29,955 bases of DNA from Chloroflexota bacterium (GTDB lineage: Bacteria; Chloroflexota; Limnocylindria; Limnocylindrales; CSP1-4): the NCBI GenBank assembly GCA_025935655.1, contig JAICUV010000009.1:1-29955 (forward strand), read 5' to 3'. The notes beneath the pieces are model-generated. The model was given only the letters and a program-made list of their open reading frames with translations. It was not told where the DNA came from and did not search any database. A program made the position numbers and the translations under genes. Below, piece after piece: positions 12,816 through 19,823 of the stretch (position 1 is its first letter; every line of letters starts with the position of its first letter).

Positions 12816-14584
12816 GCCGGGTGCGGATCGCCCGCGAGGACATCCTCGGGGAGCAGGAACCAGCGGAGGTCCTCGAAGTCGAGACCCACGGCCGCGGGAT
12901 CGATGGACGGGGCGTCCAGGGCGTGCGGGGGGCTGGCAAGGAGCTGGCGCGCCTCGTCGAGGTAGGCGGCGAGGCGCGATTCGGGCTCGCGATGGCGGTG
13001 GGCCGGGTAGGCCATCCGCGCGTCGTCGTAGCGGATGTCGTGCAGCGACAACGGCGGCTCGGGCCGACCGGACCGGTGGCGCCACATGCCGCTCGCGGGG
13101 TCGAAGGCGTAGTCGGGCAGGAGCCGCCAGCCCTCGCGCGCGACGAGGTCCACGGCATCGAGGATGAACTCGAACACGGCCTCGCTGATGAAGTAGTTGA
13201 AGTTGACGCGCACCCAGCCGGGCTTGATGCCCTCGCACCCGCGGGCGATCTCGCGCTCGAACTCGTGGCTCGTCTCGAGGTCGATCCCCAGCAGCCGGTG
13301 CCCATACGGGCCGGCGCACGAGCAGCCGCCGCGCGACTGGATCCCGAACAGGTCGTTGAGGACCGCGACGACGAAGTTGTGGTGGAGGTACTTGCCGCGG
13401 TTGCGCACGACGAACGACACGATCGACAGCCGGTCGGCCTCGTGCGAGCCGAGGATCTCGATCGCCGGGTTCGCCTCCCAGCGCGTCAGCGCGCGCCCGA
13501 TGAAGTGCGCCTCGCGCTCGCGGATCGCCTCGATGCCCACGGTCGCCTTGAGCTGGAACACCAGGCCCGCGCGGATCGACTCCACGATCGCCGGGGTGCC
13601 GCCCTCCTCGCGGTGCTCGATGTCCGACAGGTAGACGTGCTCCACCGGGTTCACGTACTGGACCGTGCCGCCGCCGGGCATCGAGGGGACGGTGTTCGTG
13701 AACAGCTCGCGTCGCGCGACGAGGACCCCTGGCGTGCCCGGCCCGCCGATGAACTTGTGGGGCGAGATGAACACCGCGTCCTTGTACGCGAGCGGATCCC
13801 CGGGAGGGTCCATCTCGATCGAGACGTACGGCGCGGCGGCCGCGAAGTCGAAGAACGACAGCGCGCCGTGCTGGTGGAGCAGCCGCGAGATCGCGTACGT
13901 GTCCGACACGATCCCGGTCACGTTCGACGCCGCCGAGAACGAGCCGATCTTGAGCGGCCGGTCGGCGTAGGTCACCAGCTCCAGCTCGAGCTGGGCGAGG
14001 TCGATGTAGCCGTCGGGGTCCTCGTGGATCGTCACGACGTCCGCCAGCGACTCCCGCCACGGCAGCTCGTTGCTGTGGTGCTCGTACGGCCCGATGAACA
14101 CCACCGGCCGCTGGGCGGGCGGGATGCGCGAGCGGAGGTCCCACCGCGCGTCGAGGTCTGCCGGGAGGCGCAGGTTGAGGACGTCCACCATGCGGTTGAT
14201 GGCGGCGGTCGACCCCGACCCGCAGAAGATCACCGCGTGCCGGGACGGGTCGCCCCCGCAGCCCTCCAGGACGAGCTCGCGCGCCTCCTCGCGGAAGCGC
14301 GTCGTCTGGAGGCCCGTCCCCGACGACTCGGTGTGCGTGTTCGCGTACAGCGGCAGGACCGCGTCGCGGATGTAGTCCTCGATGAACGAGAGGCTGCGGC
14401 CGGACGCGGTGTAGTCGGCGTAGGTGACCCGCCGGACGCCGTACGGGCCGGCCACCGCCTCGTCGTCCCCGATCACCGAGGCGCGGACGAGGTCCACGAG
14501 CGCGTTCGGGCCCGGGCGGGCGCCCGTGGCGCGTCGCCGCCGATCGTCGTGCGGGCTGGTGGCTGCCGTGCCGCTCGTATCCAT
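12812..14584 (-). CDS. Large cysteine-desulfurase-like class V aminotransferase
   Basis: A 590-residue PLP enzyme, longer than the ~400 residues usual for SufS/Csd. YADYTASGRSLSFIEDYI (residues ~52-70) is the N-terminal substrate loop. CGSGSTAAINRMV (~residues 117-130) binds PLP phosphate, and FFDFAAAAPYVSIEM gives the ring-binding Asp. SPHKFIGGPGTPGVLV (~residues 265-280) carries the Schiff-base lysine. SRGGCSCAGPYGH (~residues 420-432) has the Cys pair in the position of the desulfurase active-site loop. The C-terminal ~120 residues are an extra domain. Whether it releases sulfur from cysteine or does another elimination is open. It is co-transcribed with the FGGY kinase. The ATG at 14584 follows TATGCT (14599-14594) by 9 nt without a ribosome-binding site. 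Confidence 0.85.
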   Translation of the reverse strand: MDTSGTAATSPHDDRRRRATGARPGPNALVDLVRASVIGDDEAVAGPYGVRRVTYADYTASGRSLSFIEDYIRDAVLPLYANTHTESSGTGLQTTRFREEARELVLEGCGGDPSRHAVIFCGSGSTAAINRMVDVLNLRLPADLDARWDLRSRIPPAQRPVVFIGPYEHHSNELPWRESLADVVTIHEDPDGYIDLAQLELELVTYADRPLKIGSFSAASNVTGIVSDTYAISRLLHQHGALSFFDFAAAAPYVSIEMDPPGDPLAYKDAVFISPHKFIGGPGTPGVLVARRELFTNTVPSMPGGGTVQYVNPVEHVYLSDIEHREEGGTPAIVESIRAGLVFQLKATVGIEAIREREAHFIGRALTRWEANPAIEILGSHEADRLSIVSFVVRNRGKYLHHNFVVAVLNDLFGIQSRGGCSCAGPYGHRLLGIDLETSHEFEREIARGCEGIKPGWVRVNFNYFISEAVFEFILDAVDLVAREGWRLLPDYAFDPASGMWRHRSGRPEPPLSLHDIRYDDARMAYPAHRHREPESRLAAYLDEARQLLASPPHALDAPSIDPAAVGLDFEDLRWFLLPEDVLAGDPHPA

Positions 14585-14593
14585 GTGCCGAGC

Positions 14594-14599
14594 AGCATA
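14594..14599 (-). promoter_or_regulatory. -10 element before the desulfurase-like/FGGY kinase pair
   Basis: TATGCT on the minus strand, 9 nt before the ATG at 14584. The leader would be only ~2-3 nt, consistent with near-leaderless translation. It lies in the short gap after the GH25 gene. Confidence 0.5.
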
Positions 14600-14607
14600 G
14601 GGGACGA

Positions 14608-16047
14608 CTACGGGATCAGGACCTTGGTCCAGTTGGTGAACTTGTAGCGATCGAGGTCCACGCGCCCGCCGATCCCGGGGACCGTGCCGCTCGAGGTGTA
14701 CTGCCAGAAGGTCCAGCTGTTGCCGTCCCAGTTGTTGGCGGGCACCGTGGGCTGCGAGCCGGTGGTCCAGTGGGCGATCCAGAGGACCTTGTAGCCGGCC
14801 GTCGCCAGGGACGTCGTGTTGCCCAGGTTGTTGGACCAGAAGCTGGGCGAGACGTAGATCGCGCCGCGGACGCCGGTCAGCGTGTACACCCGGTCCATGA
14901 AGGCCTTGGTCCAGCTCTGGAGCTGCGTCACGGTCAGCCCGCCCGTCGTCTCCAGGTCCAGGACCGGGATCAGCTCGCCGGATACCGGCGCCGCGTTCTT
15001 GATGAACCAGTTGGCCTCGGCCACCGCGTCGCCGCTCGTCGTGCTGGGCCGCGCGAAGTGGTACGCGCCCACCTTGATTCCCTGGGCCTTTGCCTGCGCG
15101 CGGTTGGTGGCGTACATGTTGTCCAGGAAGTCGGTGGACTCCGTCGCCTTGATGTACGCGAAGCGCTTGCCCGCGCCCTTGACCTGCACCCAGTCGATGG
15201 TCCCCTGCCAGTGGCTGACGTCGATGCCCTCCCAGTACGCGCTGGTGGGGGTCGGGGACGGGGTGGGAGACGCGCTCGCGCTGGGCGACGGCGTCGGGGT
15301 CGGGCTCGGCGTCGGGGTGGCGGTGGGCGTGGGGCTGGACGTCGACGCGGTGGACTCGGAGGTCCAGGTCGTGAACAGGCCGGTGGCCGAATACACGACG
15401 CTCACCCCGTACAGCGAGCTCACGCTCTTGCCGTTGATCTCCTTGATCTTGTACCAGGAGCTCCCGGACACGGCCTTCCCGGCGCACGTGGCGCTGTAGC
15501 TGCCGCCCGACACCGTGCCCAGGACCGTGACCTTGGTCCCCGCGGGCAGGCTCGCCTTCTTCGTCGCGCTCGTGCTCGCGCTCGTCCGGACGGTCACGCC
15601 GTCGCAGGCGGTCTTGCGGTAGGTGAAGCTGTAGATCTTCTTGAGCAGGCTGGACGCGACGTAGACGTAGCTCACGCCGTAGCGCGTCTTGACGTCCTTG
15701 CCGCTCACCACCGAGAGGCGGTACCACGACGAGCCCGTCTTGGTGCTGCCGGCACACACGGTGCGCCAGCTGCCGCCCGAGACCTTCGCGGTGGCGACCA
15801 CCTTGATCCCCTTGGACAGCGTGGCGACCTTGGTCGACCTGGTGGACGGCTTCGTGCGCAGGCTCACGCCGTCGCAGCGCGTCGAGAACAGCGTCAACGC
15901 GCTGGCCGGTGACGGCGCCGCGGCCGTGATCGCGCTCATCGCGAGCACGAGCATGGCGGCGAGGAGCAGGATCGGCATCCTCCTCCCGGAACGGATGGCC
16001 GTGGCGCCATGGGGCTGTGCGGCGAGACGTGGACTGAACGCGGACAC
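14608..16047 (-). CDS. Secreted GH25 muramidase with two SH3b-like domains
   Basis: A 479-residue exported cell-wall hydrolase. The N-terminus has Arg residues followed by a hydrophobic segment (PILLLAAMLVLAMSAITAAA, ~residues 25-44) ending near ASA, a signal peptide. Two ~85-residue SH3b-like repeats follow, each with a CDGVxxRT start and a VxGGS..CAG middle (~50-135 and ~135-225). A Thr/Pro/Ser linker (~235-275) leads to a GH25 lysozyme domain. GIDVSHWQG, YIKATESTDF, GAYHFARP, PVLDLE (catalytic Asp/Glu) and FWQYTSSGTVPGI appear in family order. It cleaves the MurNAc-GlcNAc bond of peptidoglycan. The GTG start at 16047 has GGGAGG 4 nt upstream. Likely role: wall remodelling or lysis of competitors. 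Confidence 0.9.
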   Translation of the reverse strand: MSAFSPRLAAQPHGATAIRSGRRMPILLLAAMLVLAMSAITAAAPSPASALTLFSTRCDGVSLRTKPSTRSTKVATLSKGIKVVATAKVSGGSWRTVCAGSTKTGSSWYRLSVVSGKDVKTRYGVSYVYVASSLLKKIYSFTYRKTACDGVTVRTSASTSATKKASLPAGTKVTVLGTVSGGSYSATCAGKAVSGSSWYKIKEINGKSVSSLYGVSVVYSATGLFTTWTSESTASTSSPTPTATPTPSPTPTPSPSASASPTPSPTPTSAYWEGIDVSHWQGTIDWVQVKGAGKRFAYIKATESTDFLDNMYATNRAQAKAQGIKVGAYHFARPSTTSGDAVAEANWFIKNAAPVSGELIPVLDLETTGGLTVTQLQSWTKAFMDRVYTLTGVRGAIYVSPSFWSNNLGNTTSLATAGYKVLWIAHWTTGSQPTVPANNWDGNSWTFWQYTSSGTVPGIGGRVDLDRYKFTNWTKVLIP

Positions 16048-16099
16048 GGAACCTCCCTCGTGAGGCGCCAAGCGTCGCGGGTCCACGCCCGCCGATCTA

Positions 16100-16115
16100 T
16101 GGCCCCATGGGGCCA
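16100..16115. repeat. 16-bp perfect palindrome in intergenic region
   Basis: TGGCCCCATGGGGCCA is a perfect palindrome, followed at 16116-16123 by the palindrome GTACGTAC inside a CCAGT-ACGTA-CCAGT direct repeat. It lies between the hydroxyacid dehydrogenase stop (16170) and the GH25 start (16047), both on the minus strand. It could be an operator of the GH25 gene or part of a terminator; no T tract follows. Confidence 0.5.
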
Positions 16116-16169
16116 GTACGTACCAGTCCGATGGGGCTAGGTGCGGTTGGCCCCTCGTGCCGGCCCGGG

Positions 16170-17165
16170 TCAGGTGCCGGCGTCGTAGACCTCCGGGTTG
16201 ACCGGCGTCGGGAGTCGCTCCCGACGCAAGCCCGCGAGCAGGTTCGCCGCCGCCATGGCCGCCATCCTGCCGCGCGTGGCACGCGACGCAGAGGCAATGT
16301 GCGGCACCACCAGGCAGTTGTCGAGGGCCACCAGGGGGTGATTCACGGGGAGCGGCTCCGGGTCCGTGACGTCGAGCGCAGCCGCCCAGATCGTTCCCTC
16401 CCGGAGCGCCGCCACGAGCGCGTCGGTGTCCACCACGGGCCCTCGCGACGTGTTCACGAGCACCGCGGTGCGCCGCATCCGGCCGAGCGCACGGGCGTCG
16501 ATGAGGTGGTGCGTCTCCGGTGTCAGGTTGACGTGGAGGCTCACGAAGTCCGCCTCGGCCAGGAGGTCGTCCAGCGGCGTGTAGACCGCCCCGGTCTCCG
16601 CCTCGAGCTCGGCCGGAACCCGGTTGACGTCGTGGTACAGGATCCGCATGCCGAAGCCACCAGCACGCCGCGCCACGGCCTGCCCGATCCGGCCGAAGCC
16701 CACGATCCCCAGCGTGCTGCCGTGCACGTCGGGCCCCAGGAGCGTGAGCGGTCCCCACGTCAGCCATCGCCCGTCACGCACGTAGCGGTCCGCCTCCGCG
16801 ATCCTGCGTGCGGCCGCCATGAGCAGCGTCCAGGCGAGGTCCGCGGTCGTCTCCGTGAGCACGCCCGGCGTGTTGCCGACCGGGATCCCGCGGCGCGTGC
16901 ACGCGGGGACGTCCACGTTGTCGAAGCCGACGGCGTAGTTGGAGACCACCCGCAGGCCGGGGCCCGCGGCGTCGAGCAGCTCGTCGTCCACGCGATCGGT
17001 CAGCAGGGCGAGCAACCCGTCGATGCCGGCGACGCGGCGCAGGAGCTCCTCGCGAGGCGGCGGCAGCTCGTCCGACCACAGGTCCACGTCGCACGCCGCG
17101 CGGAGCGCATCGAGGCCCTCGGCTGGGATCTCCCGGGCGACGAACACCCGCGGCCGGTCGCTCAT
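16170..17165 (-). CDS. D-2-hydroxyacid dehydrogenase (glyoxylate/hydroxypyruvate reductase-like)
   Basis: A 331-residue NAD(P)-dependent dehydrogenase. GIVGFGRIGQAVARRA (~residues 151-166) is the Rossmann GxGxxG motif. The catalytic triad is visible as Arg in NTSRGPVVDTDAL (~residue 238), Glu in DVTDPEPLP (~267) and His in VVPHIASAS (~285). Length and motifs fit the GyaR/GhrB/SerA-core family; glyoxylate or hydroxypyruvate is the most common substrate. No ACT domain is present, so phosphoglycerate dehydrogenase is less likely. The ATG at 17165 overlaps the aminotransferase stop (ATGA). The pairing with an aminotransferase fits a serine/glyoxylate or keto-acid interconversion, which is inference. 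Confidence 0.88.
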   Translation of the reverse strand: MSDRPRVFVAREIPAEGLDALRAACDVDLWSDELPPPREELLRRVAGIDGLLALLTDRVDDELLDAAGPGLRVVSNYAVGFDNVDVPACTRRGIPVGNTPGVLTETTADLAWTLLMAAARRIAEADRYVRDGRWLTWGPLTLLGPDVHGSTLGIVGFGRIGQAVARRAGGFGMRILYHDVNRVPAELEAETGAVYTPLDDLLAEADFVSLHVNLTPETHHLIDARALGRMRRTAVLVNTSRGPVVDTDALVAALREGTIWAAALDVTDPEPLPVNHPLVALDNCLVVPHIASASRATRGRMAAMAAANLLAGLRRERLPTPVNPEVYDAGT

Positions 17166-18346
17166 CGGGCCGCCGCGCCCGGCAGGCCAGCGACGAAGGC
17201 GCCGATCCGCTCGATCCCCGCCGCCAGGTTCTCCCGGCTCGTGGCGTACGAGATCCGGACGTGCCCGCCGCCTGCCTGCCCGAACGCCCGCCCGGAGAGA
17301 ACCGAGACCCCCGCCTCGTCGAGGAGCCGGTCCGCGAACGCCGTGCCCGACAGGCCCGTCGCGCGGACCCGCGGGAACACGTAGAAGGCGCCGGCCGGGA
17401 CGGCGCACTCGATGCCGGGGACCCGGTTCAGGCCCTCGACAACGAGGTCGCGCCGCGCGCGGAACTCGCGGACCATCGCATCGATGTCGTCCTGGGGACC
17501 CGTGAGCGCCTCGATCGCCGCCACCTGGCTGAACGAGGACACGCACGACACCGAGTTGATGACGAGCTTCCCGAACGGGCCGACGAGCGCCTCGGGCAGG
17601 ATCGCGTAGCCCATCCGCCAGCCGGTCATCGCGTAGGTCTTGCTGAACCCGTCGAGCACGATCGTGCGCTCCGCGAGCCCGGGGAGCGAGGCGATGGAGA
17701 CGTGCTCGCCGTCGTGGACGATGCGCCCGTAGATCTCGTCCGAGAGGACCGTGACCTCCGGGTGGCGCAGCACGAGGTCGGCGATCCGCTCGATGTCGGA
17801 GCGGGTGAACACGCCGCCGGTGGGGTTGGCCGGCGAGTTGATGACCAGCAGCCGGGTCCGGTCCGTGACCAGCCCCTCGAGCTCGTCGAGATCGACCCGG
17901 AAGTCCTTGGCCTGGGTGATCGAATACGGCACCGGCGTCGCCCCCACGAAGCGCGCCATCGACTCGTAGATCGGGAACCCGGGGTCCGGGTACACGACCT
18001 CGTCGCCCGCCTGGGCGAGCGCGAGGAGCGCGAAGAACATCACGGGCTTGCCGCCCGGGACGACGGCGACCCGGTCCGCGCTCACGCCGAACCCCTTGCG
18101 GGCGGTCGCGTCCGCGGCGATGGCCTCGCGCAGGGCGGGGAGTCCCATGAACGGGCCGTAGTGCGTCCAGCCCTCGTCGAGGGCGCGCTGGGCAGCCGCC
18201 CGGACGTTCGGCGGCGTGTCGAAGTCCGGCTCGCCGATCTCGAGGTGGATCACGCTGCGGCCCGTGGCCTCGAGCGCGCGGGCTCGCGCCACCGCCTCGA
18301 AGGCGGTCTCGGTCCCGATCCCCGTCATCCGGTCGGCGAGTCGCAT
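17162..18346 (-). CDS. Class I/II aminotransferase (aspartate-aminotransferase-like)
   Basis: A 394-residue PLP enzyme of fold type I. LEIGEPDFDTPPNV (~residues 35-48), YGPFMGLPALREAIA, INSPANPTGGVF (~168-179), VLSDEIYGRIV and the PLP-lysine site DGFSKTYAMTGWRMGYA (~231-247) match AspB-type aminotransferases. HVRISYATSRENL near the C-terminus includes the substrate-carboxylate Arg. Specificity (aspartate, aromatic or branched chain) cannot be read. The ATG at 18346 follows TAGCAT (18358-18353) by exactly 6 nt with no Shine-Dalgarno, so a leaderless message is likely. It heads a two-gene operon with the dehydrogenase and is divergent from the DUF2203 gene. Confidence 0.9.
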   Translation of the reverse strand: MRLADRMTGIGTETAFEAVARARALEATGRSVIHLEIGEPDFDTPPNVRAAAQRALDEGWTHYGPFMGLPALREAIAADATARKGFGVSADRVAVVPGGKPVMFFALLALAQAGDEVVYPDPGFPIYESMARFVGATPVPYSITQAKDFRVDLDELEGLVTDRTRLLVINSPANPTGGVFTRSDIERIADLVLRHPEVTVLSDEIYGRIVHDGEHVSIASLPGLAERTIVLDGFSKTYAMTGWRMGYAILPEALVGPFGKLVINSVSCVSSFSQVAAIEALTGPQDDIDAMVREFRARRDLVVEGLNRVPGIECAVPAGAFYVFPRVRATGLSGTAFADRLLDEAGVSVLSGRAFGQAGGGHVRISYATSRENLAAGIERIGAFVAGLPGAAAR

Positions 18347-18352
18347 TGCCGG

Positions 18353-18358
18353 ATGCTA
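18353..18358 (-). promoter_or_regulatory. -10 element of leaderless aminotransferase promoter
   Basis: TAGCAT on the minus strand, 6 nt before the ATG at 18346. Confidence 0.55.
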
Positions 18359-18402
18359 GCGGACCGACATTGCGGCGGAAGGGGGCCAGCGTCCTGCGCC
18401 GG

Positions 18403-18408
18403 TACAAT
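18403..18408 (+). promoter_or_regulatory. -10 element of leaderless DUF2203 promoter
   Basis: TACAAT lies 6 nt before the second of two consecutive GTG codons (18412 and 18415). The 6-nt spacing seen at other genes favours 18415 as the start. Confidence 0.55.
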
Positions 18409-18414
18409 CGCGTG

Positions 18415-18864
18415 GTGTCTCGCTTCTACTCGCTCGACGCCGCCAACGCCCTCGTGCCCGACCTCGCCGTGGTCACGACCCGCCTGCGCGAGCAGCGGGA
18501 CGAGCTCGTGGGCGTGCGCGACGCGTACCGCGACCGCGAAGGCGCGGTCCTGCGTGAGGTGATCGCGGAGACGACGCGGGACGACGAGGCGGACGCCGAC
18601 CCCGAGCTCCGCCGGCTCCAGCTCCGGATGCGCGGGATCGTGGACCAGATGCAGGCGGACGTCGCGTGGCTGGACGAGCGGGACATCGTGCTCCGCGACA
18701 TCGGGACGGGGCTCGTGGACTTTCCGGCGCTCGTCTCCGGCCGCCAGGTCTGGCTGTGCTGGCGGTCCGGCGAGGCCGCCATCGGCTTCTGGCACAACAT
18801 CGACGAAGGATTCGCCGGCCGGCGGCCGCTCCAGGCGCTCCCGGGCGAGACCGCCCGAGCCTGA
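18415..18864 (+). CDS. DUF2203 family protein
   Basis: A 149-residue cytosolic protein of uncharacterised family DUF2203. Hallmarks are the opening SRFYSLDAANALVPDL, a long amphipathic helix (residues ~20-85, possible coiled coil), and IGTGLVDFPAL followed by VWLCWRSGE and IGFWHNIDEGFAGRRP at the C-terminus. Its function is unknown; no catalytic residues are established for the family. It is expressed from a leaderless-type promoter, divergent from the aminotransferase. The next gene on the same strand has its own -10, so it is probably monocistronic. Confidence 0.82.
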   Translation: MSRFYSLDAANALVPDLAVVTTRLREQRDELVGVRDAYRDREGAVLREVIAETTRDDEADADPELRRLQLRMRGIVDQMQADVAWLDERDIVLRDIGTGLVDFPALVSGRQVWLCWRSGEAAIGFWHNIDEGFAGRRPLQALPGETARA

Positions 18865-18933
18865 TCCCGAGGATCTCGGCCTCCGTTGCCGGTCCGGGCG
18901 CGCCGTTGAGGCAGGGTGCAGGTGGGTCGCGGG

Positions 18934-18939
18934 TACACT
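18934..18939 (+). promoter_or_regulatory. -10 element of leaderless DUF309 promoter
   Basis: TACACT ends 7 nt before the ATG at 18947, with no Shine-Dalgarno in between. Confidence 0.5.
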
Positions 18940-18946
18940 CCCGCCC

Positions 18947-19384
18947 ATGCCCGCCCAGCCCGAGCCCGCCCCGCGCACGGACCGGATCCGCCAGGGAGAC
19001 CGGGACAAGGCCTACCGGCCCCTGACGCGTGCCGCGCGCCGCGAGGCCTTCGAGGAGGGCATGGCCGCCTGGGAGCGCGGGGACTTCTTCGCGGCGCACG
19101 AGGCGCTCGAGCCCGCGTGGATGGGCACCGACGACCTCGCGGAGCGGGCGCTCCACCAGGGCCTGATCAAGGTCGCCGCGGCCTACGTGCACGCCGTCCG
19201 CGGCAACCCGACCGGCATCGCGAAGAACCTCCATGGCGCGCGTCGCCACCTCGAGGCGGCGCGGGCCGCCGGGCCCGCCTGGGGGATCGACGTCGCGGAC
19301 CTGCTCGCCGCCATCGACGCCCGCCTCGCCGACGCATCGCTCGCCGCTACCCCACCCGTCATCCGGAGGACCGCACCCGCATGA
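18947..19384 (+). CDS. DUF309 family protein
   Basis: A 145-residue helical protein of the DUF309 family. The core FEEGMAAWERGDFFAAHEAL (~residues 35-54) followed by EPAWMG, and HQGLIKVAAAYVHAVRGNP then GIAKNL (~residues 67-95), are its two characteristic helical hairpins with conserved His/Glu. The biochemical role is unknown; the conserved HE/HQG residues resemble a possible ligand- or metal-binding surface. The last codons overlap the rhodanese start (ATGA), so the two are translated together. Confidence 0.85.
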   Translation: MPAQPEPAPRTDRIRQGDRDKAYRPLTRAARREAFEEGMAAWERGDFFAAHEALEPAWMGTDDLAERALHQGLIKVAAAYVHAVRGNPTGIAKNLHGARRHLEAARAAGPAWGIDVADLLAAIDARLADASLAATPPVIRRTAPA

Positions 19385-19749
19385 ACCGCCCCACGGGCAT
19401 CCCCGCCGTCGACCCGCTCTACGCCGACCTGCGTCGCCACGACCCGGAGCGACCGGCGGTGATCCTCGACGTGCGCGAGGCGGACGAGTTCCGCGCCGTC
19501 CGCGTCCCGGGCTCGCTGTTCGTCCCGATGTCGCAGCTGGGGGCCCGGCTGCAGGACGTCCCGAAGGACCGTCCCGTGCTCGTCCTGTGTGCCTCGGGCT
19601 CGCGCTCGCAGCAGGTGACGGGCTACCTGCTCCAGAACGGCTGGGCGGACGTCGGCAACATCGCCGGCGGCATCACCGCGTGGGAGCGGATGGGCCTCGA
19701 GGTGCGCAAGGGTCCGGTCGCGGACGGCGAGGGCCAGCTCCCCGGCTGA
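19381..19749 (+). CDS. Single-domain rhodanese (sulfurtransferase)
   Basis: A 122-residue cytosolic rhodanese domain. ILDVREADEFRAVRVPGSLF (~residues 29-48) is the family entry motif. The active-site loop is LVLCASGSRSQQV (catalytic Cys ~64 in CxxGxR form), and the C-terminus has NIAGGITAWERMGL. Such proteins carry persulfide sulfur in sulfur transfer or detoxification. The ATG overlaps the DUF309 stop, with GGAGG 11 nt upstream. It is followed by a strong bidirectional hairpin. Confidence 0.92.
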   Translation: MNRPTGIPAVDPLYADLRRHDPERPAVILDVREADEFRAVRVPGSLFVPMSQLGARLQDVPKDRPVLVLCASGSRSQQVTGYLLQNGWADVGNIAGGITAWERMGLEVRKGPVADGEGQLPG

Positions 19750-19777
19750 CCCGGTTCCCGGGGACCCGGAATCGAAA

Positions 19778-19801
19778 CGGCCGCCGGAGGTCCGGCGGCC
19801 G
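19778..19801. terminator. Bidirectional hairpin terminator
   Basis: A perfect 11-bp inverted repeat (CGGCCGCCGGA and its complement, 2-bp centre) sits between the convergent rhodanese and kelch genes, followed on the plus strand by TCGTTCGTTG. Position and stem strength fit a terminator for both sides, although the T content is modest. Confidence 0.7.
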
Positions 19802-19823
19802 TCGTTCGTTGCGCGGGAGCGGG

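Noticed and set aside
15240..15350. GTCGGGGT-type tandem repeat as a separate repeat element
   Set aside because: It is the coding sequence of the Thr/Pro/Ser linker of the GH25 protein; the repetition reflects the peptide.
16107..17384. Plus-strand open frame of ~425 codons across the dehydrogenase and aminotransferase genes
   Set aside because: It runs antisense to two enzymes with intact catalytic motifs, and its His/Arg-rich composition has no family features.
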